From Takakia lepidozioides (taxonomy: Eukaryota; Streptophyta; Takakiopsida; Takakiales; Takakiaceae), in NCBI GenBank assembly GCA_030704615.1, contig CM060731.1:50654001-50718000 (forward strand): a stretch of DNA of 64,000 nucleotides. The letters run 5' to 3'. Within the stretch, counting starts at the first letter, position 1. Every line of letters begins with the position of its first letter. The position numbers and the translations under genes are program-made. Shown here one piece after another: positions 48,456 through 59,068 of the stretch. A model generated the notes under the pieces. It made no database searches. It saw only the letters and a program-made list of their open reading frames with translations, and was not told the origin of the DNA.

Positions 48456-49829
48456 AAATAGACAAGTTAATAGTCTGTCCCTTACTATCTCCATTCTTCT
48501 TCCCTCTTTTTCTGTCTAAAGAGTGACTTTTATTCAACTTTCTGTTGGCAATCAAAGTGATTATGAGGACCATTAATTACAGGCAGGCGTTGGGGGGGCT
48601 TTATTTGCGACAATGTTGATGCAAGGCGAGATGTGGGATACCTGTCCGTGGAACACACTCTCATGCATTTGTATCATCTTTCATGGTAAGTGTCCCACTC
48701 ATTTTGTTTCTTTTAGAAGTCAATTCTGAAGTTCAAACTGTTAAGCTCAAACTTGCACATATGACATCATCGGCAGTGGGAAAGTCATGGAAGCTCCATC
48801 CTTATATTGTCATTCAACCATATATAACTGTCTCTAGCTATAAAACGTCTTGATAATAGCGACAGGGGAAATTCATAAGGGTTCTCTCACCCTGTGTGCA
48901 GTCTCCCCATGTCAACATGTTTTTCCTCTGAACAGTGGGACTGGAAATCAGCCCCGCATCTGTCACCTCTGTTTCAAGCTAATGTCCAGAGAGTAGTGCT
49001 AGAATCAGCCTTTGGTGATGCCTTTGCTAGCCCATAAATGAACAGTTAATTATCCGGGACCAGATTTTTGTCAGCTGTGTCCAACCGCTAGTACGTACAG
49101 TCTGAGCTGAGTCTTCTACACCCTGGTGGGCTACATCTCCAACCCTATTTATCACATTCCTTCCATACCTCCACCTTATTTTCTCACCAACTTGGACCAG
49201 CACTGGGTAGACAAAAACCAATTACATGTGACAGGCTTCAGTGCAAAGATGGGTTGGAGTCAATGAGGTTGTCAGGTTGATTGTAAAAATCTAGCGTGAA
49301 GATGTATCTGATCATTTTTCATTATCAGAGAGTGGTTAAGCCTGGGCGGAACATTCAACAACCCACTAGTTGGAGGAGGGGAGAGTATCATGATCGTAGG
49401 CCTTCCCTTTCCTGTCAGTTTCTGGGCTACTCATTATCAACTACTCATTATCAACTATTGACATTTTCTTCTGCATTCCTACCAGTTGTGAGATGGGGTA
49501 TGTCTATATATATAGTTGGTTCCTTATGATATCTATTGGTACGTCAAAAAAGTCTAGTCTTTGCATCGCAAACAATAGTTGTCTAGCATTGAAGGCTTGG
49601 ATGCTTGACTTGTAGAGCATCAATATGGTGGTGCTTGAAATATGTAGTCAAGTTAATGGACCTTCTGTGGACTGTCTCATTTACCATCAAATTCCACTTC
49701 ATGAAAGCTCACCCTTCAAAGAATGCAGTACCTTTGATCTGAGGAGGCTTGGCCACACTTTAAACCAAGGAAGCGTTCCAGAAGATTCAAATGCCTACAA
49801 TATTTCAGTGCATCAAAATTTTAGTATCA
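48456..49829. other. No recognised gene
   Basis: AT-rich sequence without coding or repeat structure that I could support on either strand. Confidence 0.4.
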
Positions 49830-50095
49830 GTATCAAGATTTTCAGCCAGTAATATCAGTCAGATTTTCAGCGAGATTTTCAGCGATTATTTCAGTAACTC
49901 AGCTAGATTTTCAGTGAGATTGTCAGCGAGTATTTCAGTAATTCAGCGAGATTTTCAGCCAGATTTTTAGCAAGTATTTCAGTATTCAGCCATATTTTCA
50001 GCAAGTATTTTATTATTTCAGATAGTTCTTCAACAATTATTTCAGTATTTCAGATAATATTTCAACAAGCATCTCAATATTTTAATAATTAGTAA
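49830..50095 (+). repeat. Degenerate TTTCAG-rich short-period satellite
   Basis: The words GATTTTCAGCGAG, GAGTATTTCAGTA and AGATTTTCAGC recur about a dozen times over 265 bases, with a shifting period of about 20-45 bases. The units are diverged, so the array is old or poorly homogenised. Confidence 0.75.
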
Positions 50096-50321
50096 ATTTG
50101 AAGATCAGTTTTGTAATATCATACATCAATAAAGTTCCACCGGTCCCTGCCTTTAGAAATAAGTAAATATTTTTTCTTCTTATGCAGAACATGTTAAAAA
50201 CATAGCTTGAATAGGTATGTACTTACCTTATTTCAATATAATATTTTAAGGAGATTTTATGCTTAGACTTCTAGGGTGGAGTCATTAAGCAACTAGCCGC
50301 ATGTTGTAGTGACTCCCAGTG

Positions 50322-50460
50322 ATAACCAAGTTGTAGCCCAGTGGTAATGGGCACATACAACCTTGGAAGTGCTTGTGGGTTCAATCCACGGATTCGTGTC
50401 CACCTTCCCACTGGAAGGCAGTAGCCATTCCAGGGTCAAGAGGCATTATATATATGTATA
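50322..50460 (+). mobile_element. tRNA-derived SINE
   Basis: A consensus pol III A box (TAGCCCAGTGG, 50334-50344) and a near-consensus B box (GGTTCAATCC, 50378-50387) lie 33 bases apart, as in tRNA heads of plant SINEs. They are followed by an unrelated body and a TA-repeat tail (around 50445-50475). A target duplication was not identified. Confidence 0.7.
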
Positions 50461-50475
50461 TATTTATATAAGGCA

Positions 50476-51208
50476 TCATCACATCCATTCTAACACATTG
50501 ACTGCTATTTATCTTCTTGGGAACCTTCCGCCATACTGATCACCTTCTTATCTTTTGGTCATAACTTCTTTAATTGAAGCTCTTTTAACAAGATATGTAA
50601 TCTTTCAATCCACACCCAATGTTGTACCTTGATGCACCTCTAAGAGGAGGTTGGGGTGGGAGGTGGGTGTTTTGAAAAGCTAGAAATTCATATGGGTATA
50701 TCCATATGTCTATACTTCATGCTGGTTTGAATATTGACAATAACGGTAACTTCAAAGGTCAATAATTATGCTGTCATTGCATAATCTGAAATCTTAATTG
50801 CAGTTCACCATGACTCTCCAATGAGTACAATCATACTCCACGACCTCTCATTGGACTATGTGCAACATATGGACTTCATATGTATCAAGTTGAGCTTATG
50901 TCAATATTATGCTGCTATCCTTATAGTACTGTTTTTCTGGACCATCAGCCTGATATCAAGAATTTAATGTTCAACATATAACCTTGAAATGAACCTCATT
51001 TCCTCATTAAAGTTCGTGCTTAAGAACAGAGTTATCTCAACTCTATGTGTGACCAAAGTGCCTAGGAGTATTCAAGGGATCTTGATACATGGAATAATCA
51101 AAAGAAGAATGTAGAGTTTCAAAAACTTAGCACCATATTCTCTGCCAGCAAAATGACAAAGTCGCCTGGTATAGGTCAGAAAAGATTAGTAATTCCTTGT
51201 GAGAGGGT
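50476..51208. other. No recognised gene
   Basis: AT-rich sequence between the SINE and the Copia LTR. No coding support. Confidence 0.4.
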
Positions 51209-51423
51209 TGTTAGAAGGATTAGTAAATCCAATGTAGGTTAGTAAGTCTAGTAAGATGAATAGTTAGTGAAGAGAAGTTACGTTCCCTGGAACGTTCACT
51301 GGAACCTTCATGTAACTGCTGAGCTCGGGGGTGAAGCACTTCTGAGTGACTTCTAAGGAACTCATTCAAATATATAAAGTCTTATTCTTATATTGCTGAG
51401 TGTATCTGATTAGAACTTTAACA
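51209..51423 (+). repeat. 5' LTR of the Copia element
   Basis: It begins TGTTA and ends TAACA, perfect short inverted ends. It directly precedes the primer-binding site. The LTR is short, as in many plant Copia families. Confidence 0.8.
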
Positions 51424-51435
51424 TGGTATCAGAAG
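51424..51435 (+). promoter_or_regulatory. Primer-binding site (tRNA-iMet type)
   Basis: TGGTATCAGAAG immediately after the LTR matches the 3' end of initiator methionine tRNA at its first ten positions, the usual Copia primer. Confidence 0.85.
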
Positions 51436-51593
51436 TAGGTAATTAGAAATTACTCATAGATTTTCATTATCTCGTTGAACATGGGTCTCTTTTGTAGAGC
51501 GCCCAGGACGTCAATGAGATATCAGATGAATAAAGCAGATTTTCGCAAGTTTAAGATTCTATTGACATAGATTAATATTGCAGTATCCTGGCA

Positions 51594-52750
51594 ATGGCAG
51601 ATCAAACTAGGAACATCGAGAAATTAGATGGGCCTAATTTTTCCACATGGAAAATCAGGATGTCTTATCTGTTTAAAAAGGAAAAACTATGGGATTTGGT
51701 AATAGGTACTGAAGTTAAGCCTACTAGTACTAATCTCCCGGGGGTACAGGAATAAATGCTCTCTACGTAAAAAATCTGTTAACTTTATTATGAATGAAGG
51801 TGGTGATGTCCTCACCCCACATTCATGAATTTAAGTTACTCATTGAGTAATTGGCTTCGTTGGGGGTTACCTATAATGATGAAGATAATGTATAAACTCT
51901 CATAGGGAGTCTCCCTGATTCGCTTGATACAGTCGTCATGACTCTAGAGAACACCATAGGATTGACTTTTCAAGACGTGTCAGCCCGATTAATGCAAGAA
52001 AATATGCGCCGAAATAAATCTCAGAATTTCACAGACAATGGGGGCTCCACAGCATTGTGTGTTGGCAGAAGATCCCAACAAAAGGGTCAATCAATAAAAC
52101 CTCCGGGTGCAGATCGCAGAGGTGAAAATTGTAGTGTTGGATCCATGGGTTCACAATTAAGATCCAACAGTAATCCGGCCAGATCTCACCAGAAACTTGG
52201 AGTTTGATGTAATTATTGCAAATAGTACAATCACATTAAAACAAACTGTAGAAAGTACTTGCGCGATATTAAATCAGGGAAAGTCAAAGTTGGTCATAAT
52301 ATATCTATGACATTTGTATCAAGTGCAGACGATTCGTGGTTCCTAGACTCAGGAGCTCTGACTCCTCATCGAGATTGGTTTATTAATTATGAATCATATT
52401 TGACAAATTCTTGGAGATAATTTCTCATAGTCAAGGCAATGTTGCCATCCATTTATATAATGGGGACGTGAAAATGCTGCAGAAAACACTCCATGTTCCA
52501 GGTCTTCGCCATAATCTAATTTTTGTGCACAAAGTTGTTGCTGCTGGGTATACAATTAAATTCACCAATATGTCGGTGACGGACATTCTTTTAGTGGCGG
52601 ATAATCTCCAAATTTCGACCTCGCGTGGGTATTGGCGACATGGGCAAAGGGAAATGAGTCTGAAAAATGCAAACTTTATGCCAAAAATTGATTTGGTGGG
52701 CCCACCATTCGCCATAGGGGCCGTAAGAGGGAGGCACATGGCGCCATATT
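51594..52750 (+). pseudogene. Copia gag-protease-preintegrase remnant
   Basis: From the ATG at 51594 one frame reads LDGPNFSTWKIRMSYLFKK and LWDLV, the usual Copia gag start, and stops after about 54 codons. Later frames give TLENTIGLTFQDVSARLM (51938 onward), a zinc knuckle remnant (CNYC, NHIKTNC) around 52210, WFLDSGA with the protease aspartate near 52340, and the pre-integrase segment KTLHVPGLRHNLIFVHKV. Several frameshifts and stops separate them. Confidence 0.85.
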
Positions 52751-53406
52751 GAATGAAGGCAATTTACAATAGAGGAGCCAGATCCCACCGACCACCACCT
52801 GCATGACATCGCCCGTTTGGAGTGGGCGGGAAGACGTGGAGGCAGCTATGCTGCCCATTTTTCTATATATATATATAAAGTATGACGCCTCCTTAAGGGA
52901 GCGTAACAAGGGCTACTACCTTCCAGCTGAAAGGTGGACACGTTATATATATGTATATATATTGGTAAATATAGTCTGGACTCTGTACAGATACACTTTG
53001 TAGTGATAAATTAGCAACATGTATATGGGAAGCTTAGCGGTAGAGAATTCCCTAGGTAGCCATATGGTGTTCAATTCCTAACACCTCCGTACTTTTTTCG
53101 ATAGTAACCTGGTTTGGATGATAAAGTTCCTAAATATGAAAAAGGTGGCCGCGGAGGAGGGCAAAAGGTGACTGTAGAGGAGGATGATAATCAAAAGGGT
53201 GGTAGAGGTTTACAAAAATAGAATGAGAATGTCACTTATTCATTTTTTTGGATTGCCATAATTTTTGCCCAGTCTCCATGTTGAGAGCATCCAATTTGCT
53301 ATGTCAATTGTGGGCAAGTCTAATAGGTTTTAGGTTCATTCGCCCAACACCCATTCAAAATCTCATATTATCGCCAGCAATTTCAACTATATATTTTGTC
53401 CAAGCG

Positions 53407-53454
53407 CCATATGTGCTCCTCTAAGGTTCTCCATATGTGCTCCTCTAAGGTTCT
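53407..53454 (+). repeat. Perfect 24-bp tandem duplication
   Basis: CCATATGTGCTCCTCTAAGG plus TTCT occurs twice back to back without a mismatch, so the duplication is recent. Confidence 0.9.
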
Positions 53455-53485
53455 CATGGATGCCACTTTGCTACAATGTAAATAC

Positions 53486-53715
53486 CAGTGTTGGGCGGTT
53501 ACCCGCCTGGCCCCGGGTAACCGCCGGTTCCGGTTCCGGTTATGTGGAACCGGACCAGAACCGGACCCGCCTGTGCAGAACCGGAACCGGAACCGGAACC
53601 GGAAATTGGGGATTGTGTGGGAACCGGAACCGGCGGTTCCAGCTACGACCACATGTGTGGGAACCGGGTTTGGGGTTTAGGGTTCCGGTTTCGGTTCCGG
53701 TTCCACCCGTGGGCT
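53486..53715 (+). repeat. GGTTCC/GGAACC hexamer array, possible hAT end
   Basis: After CAGTGTTGGGCGGTTACCCG the sequence is built from GGTTCC and then GGAACC hexamers in both orientations, encoding alternating Asn-Arg or Gly-Thr in different frames. The start resembles the CAG-type ends of plant hAT elements. No matching right end or 8-bp duplication is seen, so the element type is uncertain. Confidence 0.55.
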
Positions 53716-53743
53716 GTAGCCCTAAGTGTCTCTAGTCTCTACG

Positions 53744-56246
53744 TGCGCGGTTCATGATGCGGCGATGCGGAAGGTAATCGGCCACGCCGTAGTGCTGCAA
53801 TATGCGGTTGTCCCAGAAGGCCACATCATTGGCTTGCCATCTCCATCTCACTGTGAATTCGGGCTTTGTAGCATGCGCAAACAGAAATCCCAGCAATGCA
53901 TCGCTCTCGTCCTTTTACAGATCCACAATGCGGGTCAGGAATCCTTGGCTCAGGAAGAGAGCCTTGCGCCCACTGTCAGGATGAGTGCGGATGAGAGGGT
54001 GCACCACTGGCGGGTGCTCTTTCACAGCTTCCTCCCACAGCGCCTTGGGGTCCCCTCGACCTTCGTAGTGGTACCGGGGCTGCGAGAATGACTTGACAAA
54101 GCTATGCTCTGCTTTTAGCCCAAGAAGAAATTGTTGCAATGGGCTTTGAGAGCGCCTCGAAGGCTGCAATGCCGATTGCATCGCAGGCAGGTGATCTCTT
54201 GTTCGCTTCGTAGTGCTGCAACACTCTGTCAAGCACAGTTTTGTGGAAGTCCGTTGTCTTCTAATCTGTCTGCTTCTTTATGCCGTCTTCATGGGCTCCC
54301 TTTGTGCCCTCTCCTTTACTGGTCTGCCTCTCGTTCTCTCTTCTGTTTGTCTTCTTCTCTTTTACCTTTGCGCGGATCCGCTGGGGAACGAGCTGGGAAC
54401 AGCTCGATGTATAACTCATTAGAGTTATGTTGTCAAACTCATGGCAACTGCCTTCTTGAATTGTGACGCTGATCGCACGCCCTGAAGCCAAACATGAACT
54501 ACCAATGTAGCTCAGAGATAGCAATTTCCGCCTTTGCCCCTACGATTGTAATATCTTGGGTGAGACGAGTGCTTTGGAGTTTTAGAATGCCCTCTCCTTC
54601 CAGCTTATTTTGTTACTCAGTATAGTTATATGCAGAAGTGAAAGACATTGCAATTACATTTTTGAATTCCTACGTCGATCAAGCGCCCTGAAGTTCGATA
54701 CAGCCAATTCCCCTCGTGTCCCTACGATTGTAGCATCTTCGGCGAGCTTTGTATTTCCAGGTAGTTCTGTAATATATTTGTATGCAGCCAAGAAGTAATA
54801 CACTTTGCAAATACCTTCTCAAATTTTTACCGTTTGATCAAGTGCCTGAAGCCAAACATGAACTGCACATAGTGGCTCAGATATAGTGAAGTCTCCCTCT
54901 GTCCGATTGGAACAACTTGGGTGTGACAGGAAATGTGCCTCCTTGTTCCGAGCTCTGGATTTTCCTGTGCCCTCTCCTTTCTAGATATATGTTTTCTTCT
55001 TTTTCTCTTCTGTGATCTATTGTGTATTCCAAGATAGCCAATATTTCATAGAGGTCTTCCATTACGAGGATCAGAAATGCTTGGCAGCATATCTACAAAA
55101 GTCCTTGACTCTTAGACAATCCCTTGATTATCAGTTGTTTTTCAGTTGCTTGTTGAGGGCCCCACTCCCTTTCTTGTTTCATTCTTTCTCTAGTCCCTTC
55201 AGTTCTTTGGGATTTCAATAGAAAGTATCATTTCATTTCTCTTTCTTTCAAATATATCTCGCCTCAGGAAGCTTTTACATCTCTATCAATCAGTCTTTCA
55301 ACAGCCTTGGCTTCTATTTGGGGGGTTCTACAAAGAAGCAGCTGGCATCTGTAAATCTTAAGTTGGCCTTCTTTGTCTATTGTATGAGCTCTTTACCTGC
55401 ACATGATTGTGTATACGTGAGAGCTAGAAAGAAAATGAGCAGGTGAAAGGGATGATGCATGCTCGTCCCCATCCTTATAACTGGTAGCGTTTAAGCTTGT
55501 AGTGATGTGTGGCAAGCATGTGTTGTTTCTTGCACAGAGAACCTGTCTTTCTCACCTCCTATGTAGTTTCCTGGATGGCCTAGACCACAATGTCAACCTC
55601 TTAATTAGTGGAATTCTGGTGCTTATCAGGGCAAGAAATTCTCAGATCAGTATGCTCAGATCTGAAACAGTTGCAAAGATGGTATGGCTGCAGAGATCGG
55701 GATAGGGTCGACAACAGCACCTAAGAGGAGGCTCTGTCTGCAAGTTTGAACAGAACCCAGGACTGGAGTTGAATGTGCAAAGTGTCACAGGTGAAATGGG
55801 AATTGCCGGGGATCACTGAAATTGCTCTTTAAGTTCATCCATCTGTACTTCAAGAACGAGGGAAACAGGGTATCACCACCCACGGGAGGTATGAGCTTGC
55901 CGCTCAGGATTGTGCCCAAGGGCAGTGTCTCAATGAAAGTGACGTCGGTGTGCCACTTATCATTGTCTGGGGGGTGATCACCGTCAGAATCCAGTACCAT
56001 GATTTCCTCTAACTCGGGGCCTAAGTTTGGGTAGATTGGATGTATGTGCAAATCACCGAAACGCTTGGCGAAGGCGTGCTGTTGGTGTGGAGTGATCGGC
56101 TGGTTGCGGAAGAAGAGCACCTGATACTGAAGTAAGGTGTCGTTGATGGCTGCCTGCTCTGCATCCTGCAACGGTTCCGCCAGAGAAATACCTTCGACCA
56201 CGGCGCCGATGGCCCTCGTGAGTGGAGTGATTTGCAGAGTACTCAT
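53744..56246 (-). pseudogene. Bacterial-type taurine dioxygenase (TauD-like) pseudogene
   Basis: Fe(II)/2-oxoglutarate dioxygenases of the TauD family hydroxylate taurine or similar sulfonates. The minus strand encodes an N-terminal part (56246 to about 55857, 130 codons) with GAVVEGISLAEPL, HQQHAFAKRFGDLHIHP and KWHTDVTF, then a 1.68-kb interruption, then the C-terminal part (54173 to 53744) from GIAAFEALSKP to [11 protein letters not shown]. The iron ligands H99 and D101 fall at the same positions as in E. coli TauD as recalled; the distal His (LQHYG) and 2-oxoglutarate Arg are also present. Lesions are an extra base at 54141-54143 (frameshift) and an in-frame TAA at 53915-53917. The closest resemblance is to bacterial proteins, which suggests an old bacterial transfer. 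A plant-type relative is less likely. Confidence 0.85.
54174..55856. other. 1.68-kb interruption in the tauD-like gene, with three diverged repeats
   Basis: This segment separates GGDTLF from GIAAFEALS. It holds three diverged copies of a ~160-200-bp unit that starts near 54470, 54673 and 54833 with GATC-(A)(C/G)-CCTGAAG; the first and third share GAAGCCAAACATGAACT. A clean GT-AG intron in the right phase was not found, so an insertion is as likely as an intron. The region 55160-55250 is TTTC-rich. Confidence 0.5.
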
Positions 56247-57126
56247 GGATCCAGTAAACTTGTTGTTACTGAAGCTCTGACAATAAGGTGTAAGCCTTCA
56301 AGGCTGTAGTGTCCAATTGCTCTTGGGCACCTGCATCATAACACGAAAGATCAATGCGCTTACCCATGTGTTGTTCAGAACGAGGGCCCTAGGAGTAATT
56401 TGCTTATCTAGAGCGAGCAGCAAGACAAGTGTATTGACTCAGACAGCGCAAGTGCAGAATGGCCCACATCGAGTCACCTAGACAATATATTGGAGCAACG
56501 AAGAAATAGACCAACAACTGTTGCTGCTCCCCGAAGATCAAATCGGTTGTACAGTGAGATAGATTCTGCAGGTTTGCACCTCGCGCTGTAGTTGGTCAAC
56601 AAATTTGCCACTTTGAAAATTGTGGGGCTTAAATCTCTCCAAGGGAAGGTCAACGCGTACACCATACTTCTACCTCAATTGCAGCGCCATCATCAGCACT
56701 TTCCATAGTGGAAATCAAAACTTGCTCTCTTGGTACCACTCGAACATCATTCTCGTATAGCTGAATATCAAACATGCAATTAGACCCTGGCAGTCCCACG
56801 ACCATCAACTGAGACTTTTTGCTTCTGTGCTAGCTACATAATCTAGATGAATTCAGACCAACCGAGAAGAATTAACCCAGAAAGAGGTCAGCTCTCTGCC
56901 CCTCTCTTGTACAGTGCTTAGTTGTACAATCTGGATGACAGCCAGGCTAGCTTTGGATGACCAATTTGTACTTTTGCAGCACATAATGGATAGCAAGTTG
57001 GTTGGGGCGTAATGACAGTAGGTTGCTTCCTTGCCTCAGTGTCTATTGCCATGATCAATGTTGTTCATCGTGCAACAGAGATTTATACAGAACCTCGGCG
57101 CCTGACTGTTCCTGTATATGTGGCAG
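56247..57126. other. No recognised gene
   Basis: Between the tauD-like start and the first ETFQO exon. The upstream ETFQO exons (FAD-binding N-terminus) were looked for and are absent. Confidence 0.45.
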
Positions 57127-58193
57127 GTGCACACATACTTTCGGGAAATGTGTTTGAACCACGGGCACTCAGTGAGCTCCTTCCAGATTGGAAGGATCAA
57201 GGCGTATGTCCTCAGTCCATACTTATGAAAACTGGATGATGCAAGAGAGGTAGATGGCTTGGGGAGTGACTGTCTTCCGTTCATGATGTTATTCAGCTGG
57301 AAATGGATTGATTGCTGATGAGTGCTAATCAATTGAGACACATCCGTTCATGATAATTTGATAATAGCAGATTATCGCTGATGAGGATTGGTTGAAGGAT
57401 ATCAATTGGATCTTTTGACACAGGCTCCACTGCGTGTGCCAGTTGTGGAAGACAAGTTTTGGATGTTATTTGAGAAACGAGCACTGCCACTCCCATCTCC
57501 CTTCAACAACAATAGTAACTTTGTTATTAGGTCAGCTTCTACTCTCCTACTCCGGCTTGAGTGCAATATTTTTGTTTTCTCCACATATTCAACTTTGTGG
57601 AAATTATGCTGCTACTTTCCAATGCATAACAGGTATTGAAGTGTACAGAGAGACGGGGAAGAGACAGTTGCATGCAGGAAACTAGCATACTAAAGTCTTC
57701 CACCATGATTCAGTGGGCCACCAAATCCCAGGAAGCTTGGTAAATCCTAAACCCTCGATTGGAACAAACACTTGTGCTTAACCACAGAGACAAAGGCAAG
57801 GGGTATTATTCTATGTGAGAGCCAGCTATTTGGCAATGCTTGTTGAAGCCTTCCATAACCATGTGCTATGCTTTGAATAGCTTGAGTGAGCTGGTGCGGT
57901 GGCTAGGAGGGAAAGCAGAGAAACTTGGGGTTGAAATTTACCCAGGTTTTGCAGCGAGTGAGGTAACCCCCTTTTCTTTTGTTCACCATTCTATGGGTTA
58001 TTGTATTGGCAGAATTGATTTGCACCAAATTAGAGGGGTCTCCGCACTGTTCATTTCCAAGAAGTTCTATTGTGGGATGGTAGGATAGCTGCAGGTGGAG
58101 CTGAATAAGGTGCTTATGCAGGTTTTGTACAAGGGTGTTCCTTTTTTCGCTGTGTGTCAGGGAATCTTGAACAATGTTGACTGGCAAGAGAAG
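57127..58193 (+). pseudogene. Electron-transfer flavoprotein:ubiquinone oxidoreductase (ETFQO) gene fragment
   Basis: ETFQO passes electrons from ETF to ubiquinone in mitochondria. Three in-phase exons are clear: 57127-57203 (AHILSGNVFEPRALSELLPD), 57424-57530 (PLRVPVVEDKFWMLF, ALPLPSPFNN) and 57881-57962 (SLSELVRWLGGKAEKLGVEI, YPGFAASE). A possible fourth, 58122-58193, starts VLY as expected but then does not match the family. The FAD-binding N-terminus and all of the C-terminal half, including the 4Fe-4S domain, are missing. The splice sites of the three exons are intact. This is a piece of a gene, either a transposed copy or the remains of a locus broken by the surrounding insertions. Confidence 0.82.
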
Positions 58194-58554
58194 GTATGTG
58201 AGCAGCCATCCCCCTGTCTCTTCCATCCTCTCCTTTAGGGGCTCTCTCGTTCATAGTTTCTGGCTACTCCACGTGGCACTGCATTCTAGCTGTCTTCACT
58301 TGAAAGTCAACCTGGTCTTGGTTGTCAGTGATTTAGTCATCCAGTCGTCTCCAAGTGTTGTTCAGCTACTGAAGAGGGCTTTTCAAAAGAGAATGATCTA
58401 AGCAATCGAGTGGATATCAATGCTGTAGCAAGTAGAGTTAGTGACGTTGGTAAGCATCCACCACTTTTGGTTATTTTACTGTTTTTAGCTTTAGTTCACC
58501 ATGAAGCTAATCAGCTTCCTCCTTTTCTGCTATGGCATGTGGTGCAAGAGGTAA
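58194..58554. other. No recognised gene
   Basis: Gap between the ETFQO fragment and the 165-bp repeats. No ETFQO sequence continues here. Confidence 0.4.
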
Positions 58555-58930
58555 GGAGGACGAGTAAGGAGGGCCCACCTGCAACCAGGCCCCTTGGTCC
58601 ATGGTAATCATTGATCATCATTCTTCTTCTTTTTTTTTTTTTTTTTCCTGTTTTCTTTTATGATATACCAAGGGGCTGATAGCCCTTGCTCCACTATGGT
58701 AGATTTTACATTGGAGGGAGCACAAGCAAAGAGGGGCCCGCCAACCAGCCCACATTGATCATCACTGGTAAGTATCTTCCCTTTCTTTAAATTTTTTTTA
58801 TTCTTGATACAATTGGGGGTTGATGAGATAGCCCCTTTGGCTTCTGTTATAGCAGATTCTGCATGAGAGGGAGGGAGCCCAATGTAGGGAGGGACCTGCC
58901 AACCAGCCACCATTACCCGCTTGTAACTCC
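58555..58930 (+). repeat. ~165-bp diverged tandem repeats upstream of the hAT gene
   Basis: GGCCCACCTGCAACCAG (58571), GGCCCGCCAACCAGCC (58736) and GACCTGCCAACCAGCC (58901) are spaced 165 bases apart. The intervals share GATCATCA, a T-run, AGGGGCTGATAGCCC-like and GTAGATT/GCAGATT words. Such arrays are frequent near hAT ends. Confidence 0.75.
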
Positions 58931-59068
58931 CTTTCATTGAGCTTTATTTTTTTAGTTGTTTACATTTTTAGTTGTAAATATATGAGTTGTGCACAATTAT
59001 TAAATGCCTTTTGGATTCTTTGTTTGCATTGTTTTTACACAGGAGTTGTTCCACAAGCTTTTTATGTC

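Larger units (their letters stand above)
51209..52640 (+). mobile_element. Truncated Ty1/Copia LTR retrotransposon (5' part)
   Basis: A 215-bp 5' LTR is followed by a tRNA-iMet primer-binding site, a decayed gag, a zinc knuckle, a protease remnant and a pre-integrase segment. The pol sequence ends near 52640 and no 3' LTR, integrase core or reverse transcriptase follows. The element has lost its 3' two-thirds. Confidence 0.88.

Noticed and set aside
53396-53757. Asn-Arg and Gly-Thr repeat peptides
   Set aside because: Translation of the GGTTCC/GGAACC hexamers in several frames; no gene context.
53915-53917. The tauD stop codon as the start of a second intron (CT|GTAAAAG)
   Set aside because: Coding homology continues directly after the stop with no gap, so no intron fits.
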